Part shown: positions 7,512 through 14,765 of the stretch, one piece after another
Numbering within the stretch: the stretch's first letter is position 1
Layout of the letters: the number at the start of each line of letters is the position of its first letter
Origin: a virus
Virus record (IMG/VR): IMGVR_UViG_3300042870_000531
Coordinates: 1 to 20,736 of that record
DNA length: 20,736 nucleotides
Reading direction: 5' to 3' (one strand)
Program-made: the position numbers and the translations under genes
The notes under the pieces: model-generated
Told to the model about the DNA's origin: nothing
What the model saw: the letters and a program-made list of their open reading frames with translations, nothing else
Databases searched by the model: none

Positions 7512-8113
7512 TAGCCAGCACTCACCTTACGGAACGGAGCCACGAGAGCCTCCACGTCCGGGTCAAACCTGCCCACACGCATACTGCCGAGATCATTGCT
7601 AATCATTCCCAAAGGCGCATCCAAACGCTTGAACAAACGCATAGCCAGAATCACAGTAGCCTGACGGATAGCCGCCGGAACAGCAGACCAACCAAACACA
7701 CCCACAACCTGAATCAAAGCCTCAAGTTCGTAAAACGTACCAACCGAAAATGACGGCATCAAGTAATTACCCGTCGCGCGAATCCTTGTGAAAGGCGTAA
7801 CAAGACCACCGGCGACACCGTTTAACGGCTCGAGCTGGTAATCGCTCGTCGCCCAGGTGATGTCATACGTCACACCGTCGCTGGAACTCTTCAGAGTCGT
7901 CACAGAAATGATGTCGTCAGTGGTCACTGTGAAAACATTTGTCGGCGCGTAAACACGCGTGCCTGTCGTGCTATAAAACACGCGCTCGCAGTACCCGTCA
8001 ATCTCGCGTGAGGCCGACTCGATGGCCAACTCGAGCAACGAGTCGTCAATGGAATCCTGCACGCGCAACGCCGCCTTCAAATCGGCAAGCGAACAGTAAC
8101 CATTTGTAATCAT
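7511..8113 (-). CDS. Head-tail adaptor (connector, HK97 gp6-like)
   Basis: This 200-aa protein begins MITNGYCSLADLKAALRVQD and continues DSLLELAIESASREIDGYC, the N-terminal helical pair typical of the phage head-tail connector (gp6-like) family, which forms a ring under the portal. A beta-rich insertion follows (about 50-125), then a C-terminal helix with AIRQATVILAMRLFKRLDAP and a conserved-looking GMISNDLGSMRVGRFDPDV ending, as in actinophage adaptors. It starts at ATG, 9 nt after the methyltransferase stop. The gene order capsid, [insert], adaptor, terminator, tube shows the glycosyltransferase cassette has been placed within the normal head-to-connector interval. No separate stopper gene was recognised. 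Confidence 0.75.
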   Translation of the reverse strand: MITNGYCSLADLKAALRVQDSIDDSLLELAIESASREIDGYCERVFYSTTGTRVYAPTNVFTVTTDDIISVTTLKSSSDGVTYDITWATSDYQLEPLNGVAGGLVTPFTRIRATGNYLMPSFSVGTFYELEALIQVVGVFGWSAVPAAIRQATVILAMRLFKRLDAPLGMISNDLGSMRVGRFDPDVEALVAPFRKVSAG

Positions 8114-8122
8114 GCTTCTAGT

Positions 8123-8641
8123 TTACCGCGTCACACCATAAAAATAGAGGTCGCATGACTGGGCGTTGTATTCAAAACCAAAATCGGCAAACACAGTAGG
8201 CAAATCAAACACGCCCCGAAAATCCTGCTCAGTCAAATTCTGGTAGTAATCATTCGTCACCGGCGACTCATCCGGCAAACTATCGTGTGTTCCATGCTCA
8301 GCGCGCCCCGTCGAAGCGCAAGTGAAAAACACATACTTGCCAGACATTCGCGCCATGTTCGCAAACGTGGCAACCCATTCGCTGTTGTGCTCAAAACACT
8401 CCGCTGACACCACCACATCAAACCAGTTGTCAACGTAATCGAGTGACTGCCCTGCACACACACGATCCACGCCCGGACCCTCCACCAGGTCAACACCGAT
8501 ATATTCTTTCGCGTCGAAGAAATCGCGCACCGTCCCGTTGATATTTAATGAACCCACCTCGAGCACGCTCACCCCTGTAAAGGCATCCGGGAAACTCTCC
8601 CGCATCTTCTCAAAAAACACTCGTTGCTCAGGATGTGCCAT
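8123..8641 (-). CDS. Class I SAM-dependent methyltransferase, cassette member
   Basis: This 172-aa protein has the class I SAM-binding layout: motif I VLEVGSLNINGT (about 26-37), an acidic residue after the second strand (YIGVDLVEGPG, Asp51) and motif IV-like FDVVVSAECFEH (74-85). The C-terminal half has no target-recognition region I can name. Similar small methyltransferases often lie beside glycosyltransferases and modify sugars, so O-methylation of a glycan is a reasonable inference, but DNA or protein targets are not excluded. ATG at 8641 is chosen over a TTG 12 bases upstream; it overlaps the upstream stop as TGATG, which favours coupling. It is the last gene of the cassette. Confidence 0.78.
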   Translation of the reverse strand: MAHPEQRVFFEKMRESFPDAFTGVSVLEVGSLNINGTVRDFFDAKEYIGVDLVEGPGVDRVCAGQSLDYVDNWFDVVVSAECFEHNSEWVATFANMARMSGKYVFFTCASTGRAEHGTHDSLPDESPVTNDYYQNLTEQDFRGVFDLPTVFADFGFEYNAQSCDLYFYGVTR

Positions 8642-9300
8642 CACTTGCCCCAATCGTTAGCGCGCCGAATCTTCAAAGACCACTCACCAGCGGTCACATC
8701 GTCACGGTCAACCTTTCTTACAAAATAAACCTCGTTGGCGTTATAAGTTCGCGCGTTCTGTGCAACCCACTTAGTAGCGTGAACCGTCCCCTGTTTGACA
8801 TGAGTGTGTGGTGCAGTGACTTGCCTAATGGCAACACCTGCAACCTCACAGCGTCGCTGATAATCATCGTCCTCAAAATTTGCCGGAAAAATGTTCTCAT
8901 CGAACAAGCCCACAGCGTCAACCACGTTCTCGCCAACCCCGAAAAACTGCCAGTGAGGCCACTGATCGCTTAGCGTCAACCCATCCGGCGAACACTCCGC
9001 AGCAAAGTCCTCCAGCGTGCCAGGCTGAAACACCACATCATCACTAACAATCATCCACCACGGCGCAAACGGCGAACACTTAATACCAAGATTCCACGAT
9101 CCAGCACAGCCAAGATTTGCAGGCATATTCAACACCCGATAATCCGCTACACAATCCGGTATCGAATCAGTGCCCTCAAAGTTTGCGCTCGGGTGATTGT
9201 TCACAATGATGAGCAAGCCAACCGGGTAGTCAATGCTCGCCAACATTTTCACCGCTAGATCATGCCGCGTTAGTGTCGGCAGGATCATTACGGGAATCAT
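8641..9300 (-). CDS. GT2-type glycosyltransferase
   Basis: This 219-aa protein resembles the GT-A fold of family 2 glycosyltransferases: MIPVMILPTLTRHDLAVKML at the N-terminus, a SDD metal-binding motif (86-88, within MIVSDDVVF), and FEDDDYQRR (142-150), the ED-type motif around the catalytic base. It probably transfers one sugar from a nucleotide-sugar donor to a glycan or protein. The ATG at 9300 overlaps the upstream GT4 stop as ATGA, which fixes this start over a GTG 36 bases upstream. Its close coupling to a second glycosyltransferase and a methyltransferase suggests joint work on one modified structure. Donor and acceptor are unknown. Confidence 0.82.
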   Translation of the reverse strand: MIPVMILPTLTRHDLAVKMLASIDYPVGLLIIVNNHPSANFEGTDSIPDCVADYRVLNMPANLGCAGSWNLGIKCSPFAPWWMIVSDDVVFQPGTLEDFAAECSPDGLTLSDQWPHWQFFGVGENVVDAVGLFDENIFPANFEDDDYQRRCEVAGVAIRQVTAPHTHVKQGTVHATKWVAQNARTYNANEVYFVRKVDRDDVTAGEWSLKIRRANDWGK

Positions 9301-10496
9301 TTGAAAAACTCGCGTAGGAAAGGCAACCAGCCCCACTTCCAGACGCGCTCAGCGTCGAACTGAGAGGCAAACTCGCGGGCAACCTTAGACGGCCCACGAG
9401 GTGCTTTATAAGCCTCCACGAGGGCATTGTGAATCGAATCAACCAGCGGTATAGACCACCACGCCTTTTGAGGTTCATCCCAAAACGGGACACCCTGCAA
9501 CAACCAACCATCCTCAGCAACTAGGTCGGCACTCGCCGCCCAGCCCGAACAAATTACCCTCGTGCCACACGCCTGAGCCTCCACAGCCGGAATACCAAAG
9601 CCTTCCCCATACGAAGGGTTAGCCAACACGTCAAACGCGCTATAAAGCGCAGCCATGTCCTCCTGCGAGTAGCCCTTACGCAAACGGTCACGCTCCGGAA
9701 AAATGATTGACTCCGGTGGCACACCACACGCTTGCAAAAGAACCGGCAAGTCAAACCCGCCCATGATCCCTGACGGCTCGGTGTGAATGTACATCTTGCT
9801 TTTTGGGTATGACTTTAGGAATATTGACCAGGCCAAAATTAGTTCGGAATAGGCTTTGCGATGAATCAAACCGTTGGCCTTATTCGCGCTCACCACGCCC
9901 ACCAAAAACTCGTCAGGCTTGACCCCAAGATACTCGCGTGCCTTCACCCCGTCGCTCATAGTCTCGCGCGGCTTAAAGACTTTGGTGTCAATCGCGTGCG
10001 GAATATACGTTGACGCGATACCCGCCGCCTCAAGTTGGCGTTGCCCATGAGGTGACATTGTTATCGGTGTGACATTTGGGCGAAGCAGCCACTTAGCCAC
10101 CGCCGGCGGCAATGACTGGTGATCCAGTGGAACCCAAGAAATAAACTTCGTTGGAAAATCGTTGCGCGGCGGAACATCGTTATACACCCACACGTCATAG
10201 AGCGTGAAACACGCGTCGGGCACGCCCGGATTCTGCCCCACAAAATCCTCATGCCACGGCTGAATCACATCATCGCTGTACTGTTTGAACCCGCGAGGGT
10301 AATGCGGAATCTTCTTCCCCGCAAACTCAAGCTCACCAGCAACACCCTCAAGCCCAAAATTACTTAGCGCAGCCACCTTGATACCGTGGCGCACCATCCG
10401 CTCCACCAGCATTGCGCCCTGCTGGCCGTAGCCGGTTGGTTGGCCGGGAGAATTTGAGGCGAGCGAAATAAGTCCGTCGATCTGTTCGTAGGTCAT
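9297..10496 (-). CDS. GT4-type glycosyltransferase (GT-B fold)
   Basis: This 399-aa protein has the GT-B family 4 signature EGFGIPAVE with Glu298 and Glu306 (E-x7-E), followed by AQACGTRVI and a C-terminal helix region. An N-terminal QPTGYGQQG (19-27) resembles the acceptor-domain loop. The enzyme likely transfers a sugar from a nucleotide-sugar to a glycan, lipid or protein in the infected cell. It is the first gene of the cassette, starts at ATG 10496, and has no strong ribosome-binding site, unlike its neighbours. It lies just after the plus-strand gene. A minus-strand promoter of its own is plausible in the AT-rich 10497-10609 region, but I could not identify a convincing one. Confidence 0.85.
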   Translation of the reverse strand: MTYEQIDGLISLASNSPGQPTGYGQQGAMLVERMVRHGIKVAALSNFGLEGVAGELEFAGKKIPHYPRGFKQYSDDVIQPWHEDFVGQNPGVPDACFTLYDVWVYNDVPPRNDFPTKFISWVPLDHQSLPPAVAKWLLRPNVTPITMSPHGQRQLEAAGIASTYIPHAIDTKVFKPRETMSDGVKAREYLGVKPDEFLVGVVSANKANGLIHRKAYSELILAWSIFLKSYPKSKMYIHTEPSGIMGGFDLPVLLQACGVPPESIIFPERDRLRKGYSQEDMAALYSAFDVLANPSYGEGFGIPAVEAQACGTRVICSGWAASADLVAEDGWLLQGVPFWDEPQKAWWSIPLVDSIHNALVEAYKAPRGPSKVAREFASQFDAERVWKWGWLPFLREFFK

Positions 10497-10541
10497 GGGA
10501 AAAGTCTAGCCAGAAAAAAATAAAAAAAGTTGCAAAATAAG

Positions 10542-10569
10542 TAGACAAACCCGCAAAAGTCTTTATACT
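10542..10569 (+). promoter_or_regulatory. Sigma70-type promoter for the plus-strand gene
   Basis: TAGACA (10542-10547) and TATACT (10564-10569) each match the sigma70 consensus in five of six bases and are separated by 16 nt. Transcription would start near 10576 and give a leader of about 35 nt before the ATG at 10610, which is preceded by AAAGGGAAATC. The surrounding DNA is AT-rich. This is the best promoter found in the window. Confidence 0.7.
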
Positions 10570-10609
10570 TATATATATAGGGCAGGCAGCCCGAAACGAA
10601 AGGGAAATC

Positions 10610-10855
10610 ATGGAAATCGCAAACTACACCCTCGAAATCCGCAACAAAGCAATGTGGGCGTGGAACGTCTACCGCGGCGACGAAGCAATTGGCACCGTCT
10701 ACTACGTTGGCAAGAACCGCGACTCCGTAGAGTTTGAGCCGCGCGAAGGACACGCCGTCTACTACGCCGAGACTCTTGGTGAAGCAGTTGACCAGTGGAT
10801 TCAGGAGAAGAACAACTACACCGTTTCGATGCACGCTCCCGGCTACGGGGACTAA
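10610..10855 (+). CDS. Small hypothetical protein, moron-like, opposite strand
   Basis: This 81-aa protein is the only convincing plus-strand gene in the window. It reads as a compact, soluble, aromatic-rich alpha/beta protein: two beta-strand-like stretches (NYTLEIRNKAMWAWNVYRGD; IGTVYYVGKNRDSVEFEPRE) followed by a helix (YYAETLGEAVDQWIQEKNNY). I do not recognise the family, and there is no signal peptide, transmembrane segment or clear DNA-binding motif. It has its own promoter, a ribosome-binding site (AAAGGGA) and a perfect-hairpin terminator, so it can be expressed when the late genes are silent. That layout is typical of phage morons, which often help a lysogen or the host. No integrase is visible here, so lysogeny cannot be shown. 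Confidence 0.75.
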   Translation: MEIANYTLEIRNKAMWAWNVYRGDEAIGTVYYVGKNRDSVEFEPREGHAVYYAETLGEAVDQWIQEKNNYTVSMHAPGYGD

Positions 10856-10870
10856 GCCTCGCAGACAAAG

Positions 10871-10905
10871 AAATCCCCCGGCGAACCTACAACGCCGGGG
10901 GATTT
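10871..10905. terminator. Bidirectional terminator between convergent genes
   Basis: AAATCCCCCGGCG (10871-10883) and CGCCGGGGGATTT (10893-10905) form a perfect 13-bp stem around a 9-nt loop. The A/T-rich ends give ATTT runs in both directions. It would stop the plus-strand gene from the left and the capsid transcript from the right. Because the cassette, connector and tail genes continue on the minus strand, they need readthrough, antitermination or a promoter below. Confidence 0.85.
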
Positions 10906-10919
10906 CCGTTTACAACCGT

Positions 10920-12080
10920 TTAGGCAGTGCCACCACGGAAGTAGTTGACCGAATCGGCAGCGAGACCGGAGTCCCCGCGCCACGTCACCCGGAACGTCGT
11001 AACATCCTGGTTGAACGCGTAGTCAGTCGAAGTTGCAACCTGAATACCGCCAGCCTGACGAACAATGAAGTCATCAAGCTTTCCGTAAACAATGCTCTTC
11101 GATGCGGCAGTTGCAGCAACAGCCGGCATGGAAGCGTTCTCGTGGATCACGTTGCCCATCAGGTAATCGCGGCCATCAACCGAAATTGAGGGTGCGAAGA
11201 TGAAGTTACCTGCGGTGTCCTTGATCTTACGGATAGCGGCGAGTGCCGAGGTCGAAACCATGAAGCCATACGATGCGCGGTTGTCACCGGCTACCGAATA
11301 GGTCAGGTCAACGAGGTTTTCGTATGTCGGCGCACCGCTTGTAGCGGTTCCCGTTACACCCGAACCGGCAGCGGTGACGATACCCGTAGGCTCAACCGTT
11401 CCAGTACCCGTGGTCAGTTTCGCGCCAGCATCAAACGCGATTTCACGCGACGAAATACGGGCAACCAGGTCGAGAAGGTTCACGCCAGAATCAGCAATGA
11501 TCTCGTTCGACAGGCTAACCAGTGCACCGAACTTGTACGCACCAAGGTTCAGCTGACTGAGCGTAGGGTTCTGCTCAGAGATAGCGGAACCGGCAGCAAA
11601 CTGACCGTAAGTACCGGCAGCCGTAACCTTAGGAATCTGCAGCGTGTTGCCACCAGTGGTCGTGATAATGGTGGACGTGCTGAACAGCGGGTTGCTGTTC
11701 TGCAGGAACTCAAACACCTGGGCGTAGAAGTCGTAAGGAACAACTCCCGAACCGCTAGTGGGGGTAAGAGCAGCGCGGAACTCGTGGCCACGCATTTCTC
11801 CCATAGCAATGCTACGAAGAATCGCAGAATCGTCACGAGACTCAACAGCAGGAACGAAACCGCGTGCGGCTTCAGCAACCTCAGCCTGACGCTCCTCAGA
11901 GCGACGTGCTACGGAAATGCCGGTGTCAATGTCGGCAATACGAGCCTCGAGACGCTCAACGTGTCCCAGGTCGTCAACGGTGAGGCCACGGGCCTCAGCT
12001 TCAGCCCGATCAAGGATGTCACGAACCTGAAAAATCAGGTTAGCGCGTTCCTCAGTCTGGCCCTTAATGAAATCACTCAT
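10920..12080 (-). CDS. Major capsid protein, HK97 fold
   Basis: This 386-aa protein is the main shell subunit. Residues 1-105 form a helical, charged delta-like domain (MSDFIKGQTEERANLIFQVR; GHVERLEARIADI) that probably works as an internal scaffold and is removed by the protease during maturation; cleavage position was not determined. After about residue 108 the sequence is HK97-like: SGVVPYDFYAQVFEFLQ, the E-loop/P-domain part (TSTIITTTGGNTLQIPK), and a C-terminal FRVTWRGDSGLAADSVNYF. ATG at 12080 is used, not the TTG 39 bases upstream, because GGAG lies 8 nt before it. Hand-counted plus-strand G and C are more balanced than in the neighbours, a codon-use difference that fits a highly expressed gene. 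Confidence 0.9.
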   Translation of the reverse strand: MSDFIKGQTEERANLIFQVRDILDRAEAEARGLTVDDLGHVERLEARIADIDTGISVARRSEERQAEVAEAARGFVPAVESRDDSAILRSIAMGEMRGHEFRAALTPTSGSGVVPYDFYAQVFEFLQNSNPLFSTSTIITTTGGNTLQIPKVTAAGTYGQFAAGSAISEQNPTLSQLNLGAYKFGALVSLSNEIIADSGVNLLDLVARISSREIAFDAGAKLTTGTGTVEPTGIVTAAGSGVTGTATSGAPTYENLVDLTYSVAGDNRASYGFMVSTSALAAIRKIKDTAGNFIFAPSISVDGRDYLMGNVIHENASMPAVAATAASKSIVYGKLDDFIVRQAGGIQVATSTDYAFNQDVTTFRVTWRGDSGLAADSVNYFRGGTA

Positions 12081-12203
12081 TGTGAATACTCCAAAGGTAG
12101 AAAGGATTATGAACGGCAACCGCTGACGGAAAACCTAGCATCGCCGCTAACGGTCAAACGCATACCTTAAGAATACCAAAGTCTCTACTCAGTAGAGTGA
12201 GGA
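12081..12203 (-). promoter_or_regulatory. 123-nt leader before the capsid gene, with a short palindrome
   Basis: Most late genes here overlap or nearly touch, but 123 nt separate the protease stop and the capsid ATG. The gap holds a 7-bp-arm palindrome, CTCTACT C AGTAGAG (12183-12197), and a strong ribosome-binding site close to the capsid ATG. The central gap of one base is too short for a normal hairpin loop, so the palindrome could be a protein-binding site or chance. A capsid-specific promoter or 5' leader is plausible: TTGACC is present on the minus strand (12157-12152), but no convincing -10 follows at the right spacing. Confidence 0.3.
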
Positions 12204-13874
12204 TTACAGGCTATCGAGCAACTCCATGAGCGCAATCTTCTTACGGTGCAACGCCAACTGATCAAGGCCGTTCTGCTCAGTCATCGCCTCATCCATCGGC
12301 GCATCCTCAACCGGTGCTTCTTCTTCAGGTACCAAAGCGTCCAAAACCAACTCCATAACTTCCTTCTCAGCGTAAGTGATTGGCTCACCAGCAGCAACCT
12401 TGCCAAGCACCATGCTGAGCGCGTCATAGTCAACGCCGACAGCCACAACAACATCTTCTAATGAGCGCACTTGAGCAGTTCCGTTCGTCGAGGGGTAAGC
12501 CGGAAAAGCAACCCCAGTTGATACTTCCAAAAGGCGCACAGACTTCAGTGTGCGTTCAGTGCCGTCTGAGCTCCAAGAGTCACCGTTAGCGGGAACAGTA
12601 AACCCAAACGAGAACCCGGTCACATCACCGCGCTGGATCAGCACCTTTGCATCACGTCCAGCCTGAGTGTCCGGCAGGTCAGCCTCAACACGCAAACCCA
12701 TCTCATCTTCATAAAGACGCAACGTGCCCGACCGAGTCGAACCGAGAACCGAACTTGAGTCATGGTTCCACAACAATTTGATGTCGTTCTTAGCGCGAAG
12801 TGAACGCTTGAACGCACCAGGCGCAATGCGCTCAATAAACGGCAATGGCTCAGAAGGCTCGTTAAACCGAGCAGCGTAGCCGGTGAGCGTCATACCTTCA
12901 GCCGTTTCGCGCACCTCAAAATCGTTTACAAAAACGCGAGTCTCAATTTTCGACACAGTGCCACCCTTAGATCGGTTAGTGTTCTCCGCCTCAATTCTAC
13001 CAATTATATCCTCAGCATAGGAAAGCACCCTGCGCGCGCCCGACTTGCCACCATCCGAACCCCACAACGCATGAGCAACAACACCCGCGCTCGGGTAATT
13101 GTCCGAGTCCGGATTAGCATCCGGCGAATCCAAATCAACCAGGTGGCGGGAAATCCACGCCGCAATCCGCACCCACTTATCTGCCGAAACCTGACCGGCA
13201 ACCATATCGCGCGCCTCGCGCACCGTTCGCCCCGTCAAACCATCCCCAGCAAGCCCTTCAGCGAACCATTCAAGCCCTTTACGGGCCGCATCCACCATGT
13301 AAGCCGGTGGTGTCAAATCAACGGCTCTAGCCTCCGCACGAGAAGCCGGAACTTCATTAGGGTGCAGTGCCGTGATACCGGCGGCTCGATAGGCCGCGCG
13401 TGCGCCCTCATCGTTATCCACCGCAACCATCACGTTATATGTTTCCATCAACCGCACCGCAGTCTCAGCCTTGAACTCGTTACTAGTCAAAGACTCATCC
13501 GGGCGCATAATCAAATCATCAAAGCGCACCCCGGCATCCGTCAGCTCGTTGCTCGTGCGCTCACGATCCTCCTCGAGTCGCCCCGTCACCACAAAAATAG
13601 ACGTGTCAGGGAAACTGTCAAGATACGCCAACAGGTTCTCGTTCGTCTTGTTGCCGTCAATGAAAATCGTGCCGTCAATATCAGTCACCACAACCTGTGG
13701 CCCCGACTCATTACGCTCACCCAAAAACTCAACCTCCTCCGCCAACGAAATCGCCACCGCCTGGTCAATCGCAGACTGCTTCGTTGTGTGGCAACCAAAC
13801 ACCTCATCGGAGTCAATGGCCATGACAGCCCAACCGGAGCAATCCGCGTTCTCTTGCGTAATGTAATAAGGCAT
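12204..13874 (-). CDS. HAD phosphatase-prohead protease fusion (capsid maturation protease)
   Basis: This 556-aa protein is far longer than a usual S78 prohead protease (about 200-250 aa). Residues 1-50 form a small domain (MPYYITQENADCSGWAV) that I have seen at actinophage structural-protein N-termini. Residues 58-172 show the HAD phosphatase motifs in order: DIDGT (Asp65, Asp67), VVTGR (Thr97), Lys135 and VDNDE (Asp153, Asp155), most like a phage 3'-phosphatase/acid-phosphatase type. Residues 186-296 are a helical domain of unknown role. Residues 308-472 are the protease: TRVFVNDFEV, His371 (WNHD) and Ser422 (GFSFGF), the probable catalytic pair. The last 85 residues are acidic. The protease trims the capsid delta domain; the phosphatase role is unknown. 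ATG overlaps the upstream stop as TAATG. Confidence 0.88.
   Translation of the reverse strand: MPYYITQENADCSGWAVMAIDSDEVFGCHTTKQSAIDQAVAISLAEEVEFLGERNESGPQVVVTDIDGTIFIDGNKTNENLLAYLDSFPDTSIFVVTGRLEEDRERTSNELTDAGVRFDDLIMRPDESLTSNEFKAETAVRLMETYNVMVAVDNDEGARAAYRAAGITALHPNEVPASRAEARAVDLTPPAYMVDAARKGLEWFAEGLAGDGLTGRTVREARDMVAGQVSADKWVRIAAWISRHLVDLDSPDANPDSDNYPSAGVVAHALWGSDGGKSGARRVLSYAEDIIGRIEAENTNRSKGGTVSKIETRVFVNDFEVRETAEGMTLTGYAARFNEPSEPLPFIERIAPGAFKRSLRAKNDIKLLWNHDSSSVLGSTRSGTLRLYEDEMGLRVEADLPDTQAGRDAKVLIQRGDVTGFSFGFTVPANGDSWSSDGTERTLKSVRLLEVSTGVAFPAYPSTNGTAQVRSLEDVVVAVGVDYDALSMVLGKVAAGEPITYAEKEVMELVLDALVPEEEAPVEDAPMDEAMTEQNGLDQLALHRKKIALMELLDSL
12954..12968 (-). promoter_or_regulatory. Internal ribosome-binding site and GTG start within the fusion gene
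   Basis: Inside the fusion gene, in frame, AAGGGTGG (12968-12961) is followed 4 nt later by GTG (12956-12954), codon 307. Translation from it would give about 250 aa beginning MSKIETRVFVNDFEV, which is exactly where stand-alone S78 proteases usually start. The site therefore could yield a protease without the phosphatase part. Its use is inferred, not shown. Confidence 0.5.
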
Positions 13875-14410
13875 TATGCGCTCGTAATGTAAGTGCCAGA
13901 AACGTGGAAATTGTCTGCAACATTCAAAGTCACCGGAGCACCCTGCTCAAAAGGCACATTGAAAGTTGTGTTCCCCTGCGCGTCCATCGACTCCAAACGC
14001 AACTGAGACTCACCCGCAAAGACGTGACCGAAAATCGGGTACGTTCTCCCAGTGCTTATGTCGTGCAAACAACCCGCCGTGAACTCGTAAGCAAACGCGG
14101 CCGGGTAAGGCAAGTTCACATAGTATTGCCCCGAGCCAAAACTGGTGATGTTGTCAAAGTCAACTTGAATCTCGAAATGAACTAGCGAACCCATTTTGAC
14201 AAAACTGCCCGTAAACAATGGCGCGCCGTTGAAAGTTGGTTGAGTTCCAAGCGTTCCACCCTCAACCGTAAACTCAGCCGGTGCGGGCCACACAAAATCA
14301 GGTGCAACACTAACCGTCGCCGTCGCCGCGCCCGACGTTGTAACCGTTGCAGAAGATGGTGGGATAACCTCAACAACCGCTGTTGAAGTCGTCACAGTAA
14401 CAGTGGTCAT
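13874..14410 (-). CDS. Beta-rich virion fibre/decoration protein candidate
   Basis: This 178-aa protein has a Thr/Val/Ser/Ala-rich low-complexity N-terminus (residues 1-40, TVTVTTSTAVVEV), then a beta-sandwich-like C-terminal domain: GTQPTFNGAPLFTGSFVKMG, VHFEIQVDFDNITSF and YYVNLPYPAAF. Such C-terminal domains occur in phage fibres. It sits between the portal and protease genes, not with the tail genes, so it may decorate the head or be a short head fibre; this is inferred from position. Start ATG at 14410 overlaps the upstream stop as ATGA. It carries no signal peptide or membrane segment. Family not identified. Confidence 0.6.
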   Translation of the reverse strand: MTTVTVTTSTAVVEVIPPSSATVTTSGAATATVSVAPDFVWPAPAEFTVEGGTLGTQPTFNGAPLFTGSFVKMGSLVHFEIQVDFDNITSFGSGQYYVNLPYPAAFAYEFTAGCLHDISTGRTYPIFGHVFAGESQLRLESMDAQGNTTFNVPFEQGAPVTLNVADNFHVSGTYITSA

Positions 14411-14763
14411 GCTCTAGTGACTTCCGGGCTGACCAAGAAATTTCCCTCAACCAAGCGCGTCACAGTCGAACCGCTCACAAGCTCAAGATCATAAACGTAC
14501 TGACCGGAAGGCGTCGCGTCAATCGCCGCCGTTTGCGTAGCGGTCAACGCCACAACAATCGTCCCAGCCGTCCCACCCAACGTGATACCAGTGCCCGAAG
14601 TCAGGTTCACAATGGCCGAACCGCCATCAAAACCATCACGCACCTGCATACGCGCCGAATACCCCGACAGGTTCACAGGTGTCCCGCCGGTCTGCCACGT
14701 CAACGTGTAATCAAAGCTCGCGCCCTGATAGCACTCCATGTTCAAACGTCCAGGTGACTGCAT
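14407..14763 (-). CDS. Small beta-rich protein, BppU-like, beside the portal
   Basis: This 118-aa protein has a pattern of short beta strands (FDYTLTWQTGGTPVNLSGYS; RMQVRDGFDG; GITLGGTAGTIVVALTA; YVYDLELVSGSTVTRLVEGN), ending in a PEVTRA tail. This resembles the small N-terminal BppU-type proteins found in many phages and often of unknown role. It may be the partner of the fibre protein that follows, since the two genes overlap by ATGA. The start, ATG at 14763, lies 2 nt after the portal stop. It could serve as an attachment base for the fibre on the head or be a capsid accessory protein; no enzyme motif is visible. Confidence 0.6.
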   Translation of the reverse strand: MQSPGRLNMECYQGASFDYTLTWQTGGTPVNLSGYSARMQVRDGFDGGSAIVNLTSGTGITLGGTAGTIVVALTATQTAAIDATPSGQYVYDLELVSGSTVTRLVEGNFLVSPEVTRA

Positions 14764-14765
14764 GA

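Noticed and set aside
10497-10609. Minus-strand promoter for the GT cassette
   Set aside because: The block is AT-rich and holds TATAAA-like words, but no -35 at fitting spacing was found on the minus strand.
12081-12203. Promoter for the capsid gene (TTGACC and CATAAT on the minus strand)
   Set aside because: No -10 lies at 16-18 nt from TTGACC, and CATAAT has only a 3-of-6 -35 at the right spacing. Kept only as a low-confidence leader.
13071-13892. Plus-strand frame of 273 codons
   Set aside because: Antisense to the HAD-protease gene, low-complexity Arg/His/Asn/Ile-rich composition and no ribosome-binding evidence; a shadow.
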